DNA from: Synechococcaceae cyanobacterium
GTDB lineage: Bacteria > Cyanobacteriota > Cyanobacteriia > PCC-6307 > Cyanobiaceae
Reading direction: 5' to 3'
Length of the DNA stretch: 7,103 nucleotides
Assembly: GCA_947460085.1 (NCBI GenBank)
Contig: CANHGA010000106.1
Span: 1-7,103, forward strand
The notes beneath the pieces are model-generated. The model saw only the letters and a program-made list of their open reading frames with translations, did no database searches and had not been told where the DNA came from. Both the position numbers and the translations under genes were made by a program. Shown here piece after piece: positions 6,221-7,103 of the stretch (positions are counted from its first letter, which is position 1; every line of letters starts with the position of its first letter).

Positions 6221-6666
6221 GCGACCCGATCCTGATCAACACCCAAAGCACCTGGAAACAATCCAAACAACTCCCGGCAAAACTCCTGCAGGGCCCCGGT
6301 GACAGCCGGATGGGGCTGGTGGCTGCCGGAGGGCTGCCAATCCCCCATGGTGGCCAGCCGCCAGCGCTCGGATTCATAGGTGAGGCCGCGGATCAACACC
6401 CCCAACAGCCGGGGCCGGCCGCCTGCAGGGGCCGATTCCAATTGCAGCTGCACCAACAGCGAGCGGCACTCCAGGCGGGGGCTCCAACCGGGGAAGTGAA
6501 ACGAGAGATCCAGGCTCTCCGCCTGGGCGAATTCGCGGGTGAGGGGATCGTCGCGCCAGGGGCTGAGATTCGCCCGGGCATCCGGGAAGTGGCCGCGAAA
6601 CAGGGCCGCCACCGAAGCGATCGCCTGGGCCAAGTCCAAGGATTGGGCCTGGTCGGAGGCATTCAT
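6217..6666 (-). CDS. Hypothetical protein, 149 residues, divergent from icd
   Basis: I do not recognise a named family. The protein is soluble, with no signal peptide or membrane segment. The N-terminal part (about 8-27) is a predicted amphipathic helix (LDLAQAIASVAALFRGHF). The middle has alternating hydrophobic strand-like segments (SLDLSFHFPGWSPRLECRSLLVQLQL, about 51-76, then RLLGVLIRGL). A Trp-rich stretch follows (ERWRLATMGDWQPSG, about 100-114), then a C-terminal helix (TGALQEFCRELFGLF, about 123-137). This alpha/beta layout and conserved-looking Trp/Gly/Pro positions suggest a real folded protein rather than a shadow frame. The ATG at 6664-6666 has a good SD (GGAG, plus-strand bases 6673-6676) 6 nt upstream. 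The gene shares its 68-bp upstream region with icd, so common regulation is possible. No function is proposed. Confidence 0.75.
   Translation of the reverse strand: MNASDQAQSLDLAQAIASVAALFRGHFPDARANLSPWRDDPLTREFAQAESLDLSFHFPGWSPRLECRSLLVQLQLESAPAGGRPRLLGVLIRGLTYESERWRLATMGDWQPSGSHQPHPAVTGALQEFCRELFGLFPGALGVDQDRVA
6617..6624. repeat. HIP1 octamer
   Basis: A second GCGATCGC, followed by C (6625), lies inside the hypothetical gene near its 5' end. Two copies in about 7 kb is above the random expectation of roughly one per tens of kb, but far below HIP1-rich genomes. Confidence 0.6.
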
Positions 6667-6672
6667 GCCGTT

Positions 6673-6676
6673 CTCC
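6673..6676 (-). promoter_or_regulatory. Shine-Dalgarno of the hypothetical gene
   Basis: On the minus strand GGAG (within ACGGAGAA) lies 6 nt before the ATG at 6664-6666. It fixes the start of the hypothetical protein. Confidence 0.6.
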
Positions 6677-6691
6677 GTGAGCAGAACCCTT

Positions 6692-6719
6692 GATGGGTAA
6701 AACCTAGGCTCACCCCATC
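6692..6719. promoter_or_regulatory. 28-bp dyad in the hypothetical/icd divergent promoter region
   Basis: GATGGG (6692-6697) and its exact complement CCCATC (6714-6719) flank the palindrome CCTAGG (6703-6708), and all three share one centre, at 6705.5. A further A/T pair (6701/6710) is also symmetric. The element lies in the middle of the 68-bp gap between two divergent starts, where a transcription factor could control both genes. It does not match the NtcA consensus (GTA-N8-TAC) known upstream of some cyanobacterial icd genes. No clear -35/-10 pair was found around it. Confidence 0.4.
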
Positions 6720-6734
6720 GCCAATTCAGCAGCC

Positions 6735-7103
6735 ATGGTCACCAGTTCCGCTGGGCAGTACGAAAAGCTCACCGCCCCCACCAGCGGCACGGCGATCCGC
6801 TTCGAAGACGGCCAGCCGGTGGTGCCGAACGATCCGATCATTCCCTTCATCCGCGGCGACGGCACCGGCGTCGACATCTGGCCCGCCACCCAGCGGGTGC
6901 TCGATGCGGCCGTGGCCCAGGCCTACGGCGGCGAGCGCCGAATCGAGTGGTTCAAGGTGTTTGCCGGCGATGAGGCCTGCGAGCTTTACGGCACCTACCA
7001 GTACCTGCCCGAAGACACCCTCGAAGCCATCCGCACCTACGGCGTGGCCATCAAGGGCCCCCTCACCACCCCGATTGGCGGCGGGATTCGCTCCTTGAAT
7101 GTG
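6735..7103 (+). CDS. icd: NADP-dependent isocitrate dehydrogenase, N-terminal part (3'-truncated by window)
   Basis: The first 123 codons of the cytoplasmic TCA-cycle enzyme that converts isocitrate to 2-oxoglutarate and CO2 with reduction of NADP+. In cyanobacteria its product is the main carbon skeleton for ammonium assimilation and a nitrogen-status signal. Visible signatures are YEKLTAPTSG (9-18), PIIPFIRGDGTGVDIWP (34-50, the dinucleotide/substrate domain start), VFAGDEA (75-81), and IKGPLTTPIGGGIRSLNV (106-123). S120 in GGGIRS corresponds to the isocitrate-binding serine (S113) of the E. coli enzyme, which is phosphorylated there, and T112 to the nearby Thr. The ATG at 6735-6737 gives an N-terminus slightly longer than some cyanobacterial homologues (six to eight extra residues before YEK). 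No strong SD precedes it. The frame is open to the last base. Confidence 0.97.
   Translation, partial: MVTSSAGQYEKLTAPTSGTAIRFEDGQPVVPNDPIIPFIRGDGTGVDIWPATQRVLDAAVAQAYGGERRIEWFKVFAGDEACELYGTYQYLPEDTLEAIRTYGVAIKGPLTTPIGGGIRSLNV

Noticed and set aside
6667..6734. NtcA site upstream of icd
   Set aside because: GTA occurs at 6697-6699 but the partner eight bases later is GCT, not TAC; no GTA-N8-TAC is present.
1..7103. CRISPR array, IS element, integrase, tRNA or rRNA gene
   Set aside because: I found no spaced repeats, transposase-like coding sequence, terminal inverted repeats or cloverleaf-forming segment; all long stretches are explained by protein genes.

Overview
The window reads as a GC-rich picocyanobacterial chromosome, most likely of the Cyanobium / freshwater-type Synechococcus group. 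The evidence is a bilin-pathway heme oxygenase, a cyanobacterial-type NADP isocitrate dehydrogenase N-terminus (YEKLTAPTSG...IIPFIRGDGTG), two HIP1 octamers (GCGATCGC), tightly packed genes and few strong Shine-Dalgarno sequences. Genus-level placement is inference, because no marker search could be run.

Layout from left to right. (1) Bases 2-109 (+) are the C-terminal tail of an unidentified, probably membrane-anchored protein. It overlaps tail-to-tail by 53 bp with the gene to its right. (2) Bases 57-5403 hold four minus-strand genes in transcription order: heme oxygenase ho1, a GT4-type glycosyltransferase, the UvrD/PcrA helicase and the tRNA nucleotidyltransferase cca. The junctions are 2 nt, a 4-nt ATGA overlap, and TAG directly abutting GTG. 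This looks like one polycistronic unit, read from the 158-bp leader at 5404-5561. (3) That leader contains a 14-bp imperfect hairpin followed by T5, and inside it a tandem 12-bp repeat. Both lie just upstream of the next pair of genes. (4) Bases 5562-6205 (+) are a complete type II toxin-antitoxin module: a Phd/YefM-like antitoxin and a PIN-domain (VapC-like) toxin joined by an ATGA overlap. (5) Bases 6217-6666 (-) encode a 149-residue soluble hypothetical protein that converges on the toxin gene. (6) Bases 6667-6734 are a 68-bp divergent intergenic region with a centred 28-bp dyad. (7) Bases 6735-7103 (+) are the first 123 codons of icd, cut by the window end.

The genes are mostly housekeeping: heme ring opening to biliverdin for phycobilins, DNA repair and replication, tRNA 3'-end maturation, and the TCA-cycle step that makes 2-oxoglutarate. 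The toxin-antitoxin pair is the one accessory-looking element. It sits in the gap between the ho1 operon and the hypothetical/icd divergon. No clear new system was found. The observations most worth checking are the hairpin-T5 structure before the antitoxin, the symmetric dyad between the hypothetical gene and icd, and the tight coupling of ho1 to DNA and tRNA maintenance genes. No stretch over 300 bases lacks a gene.
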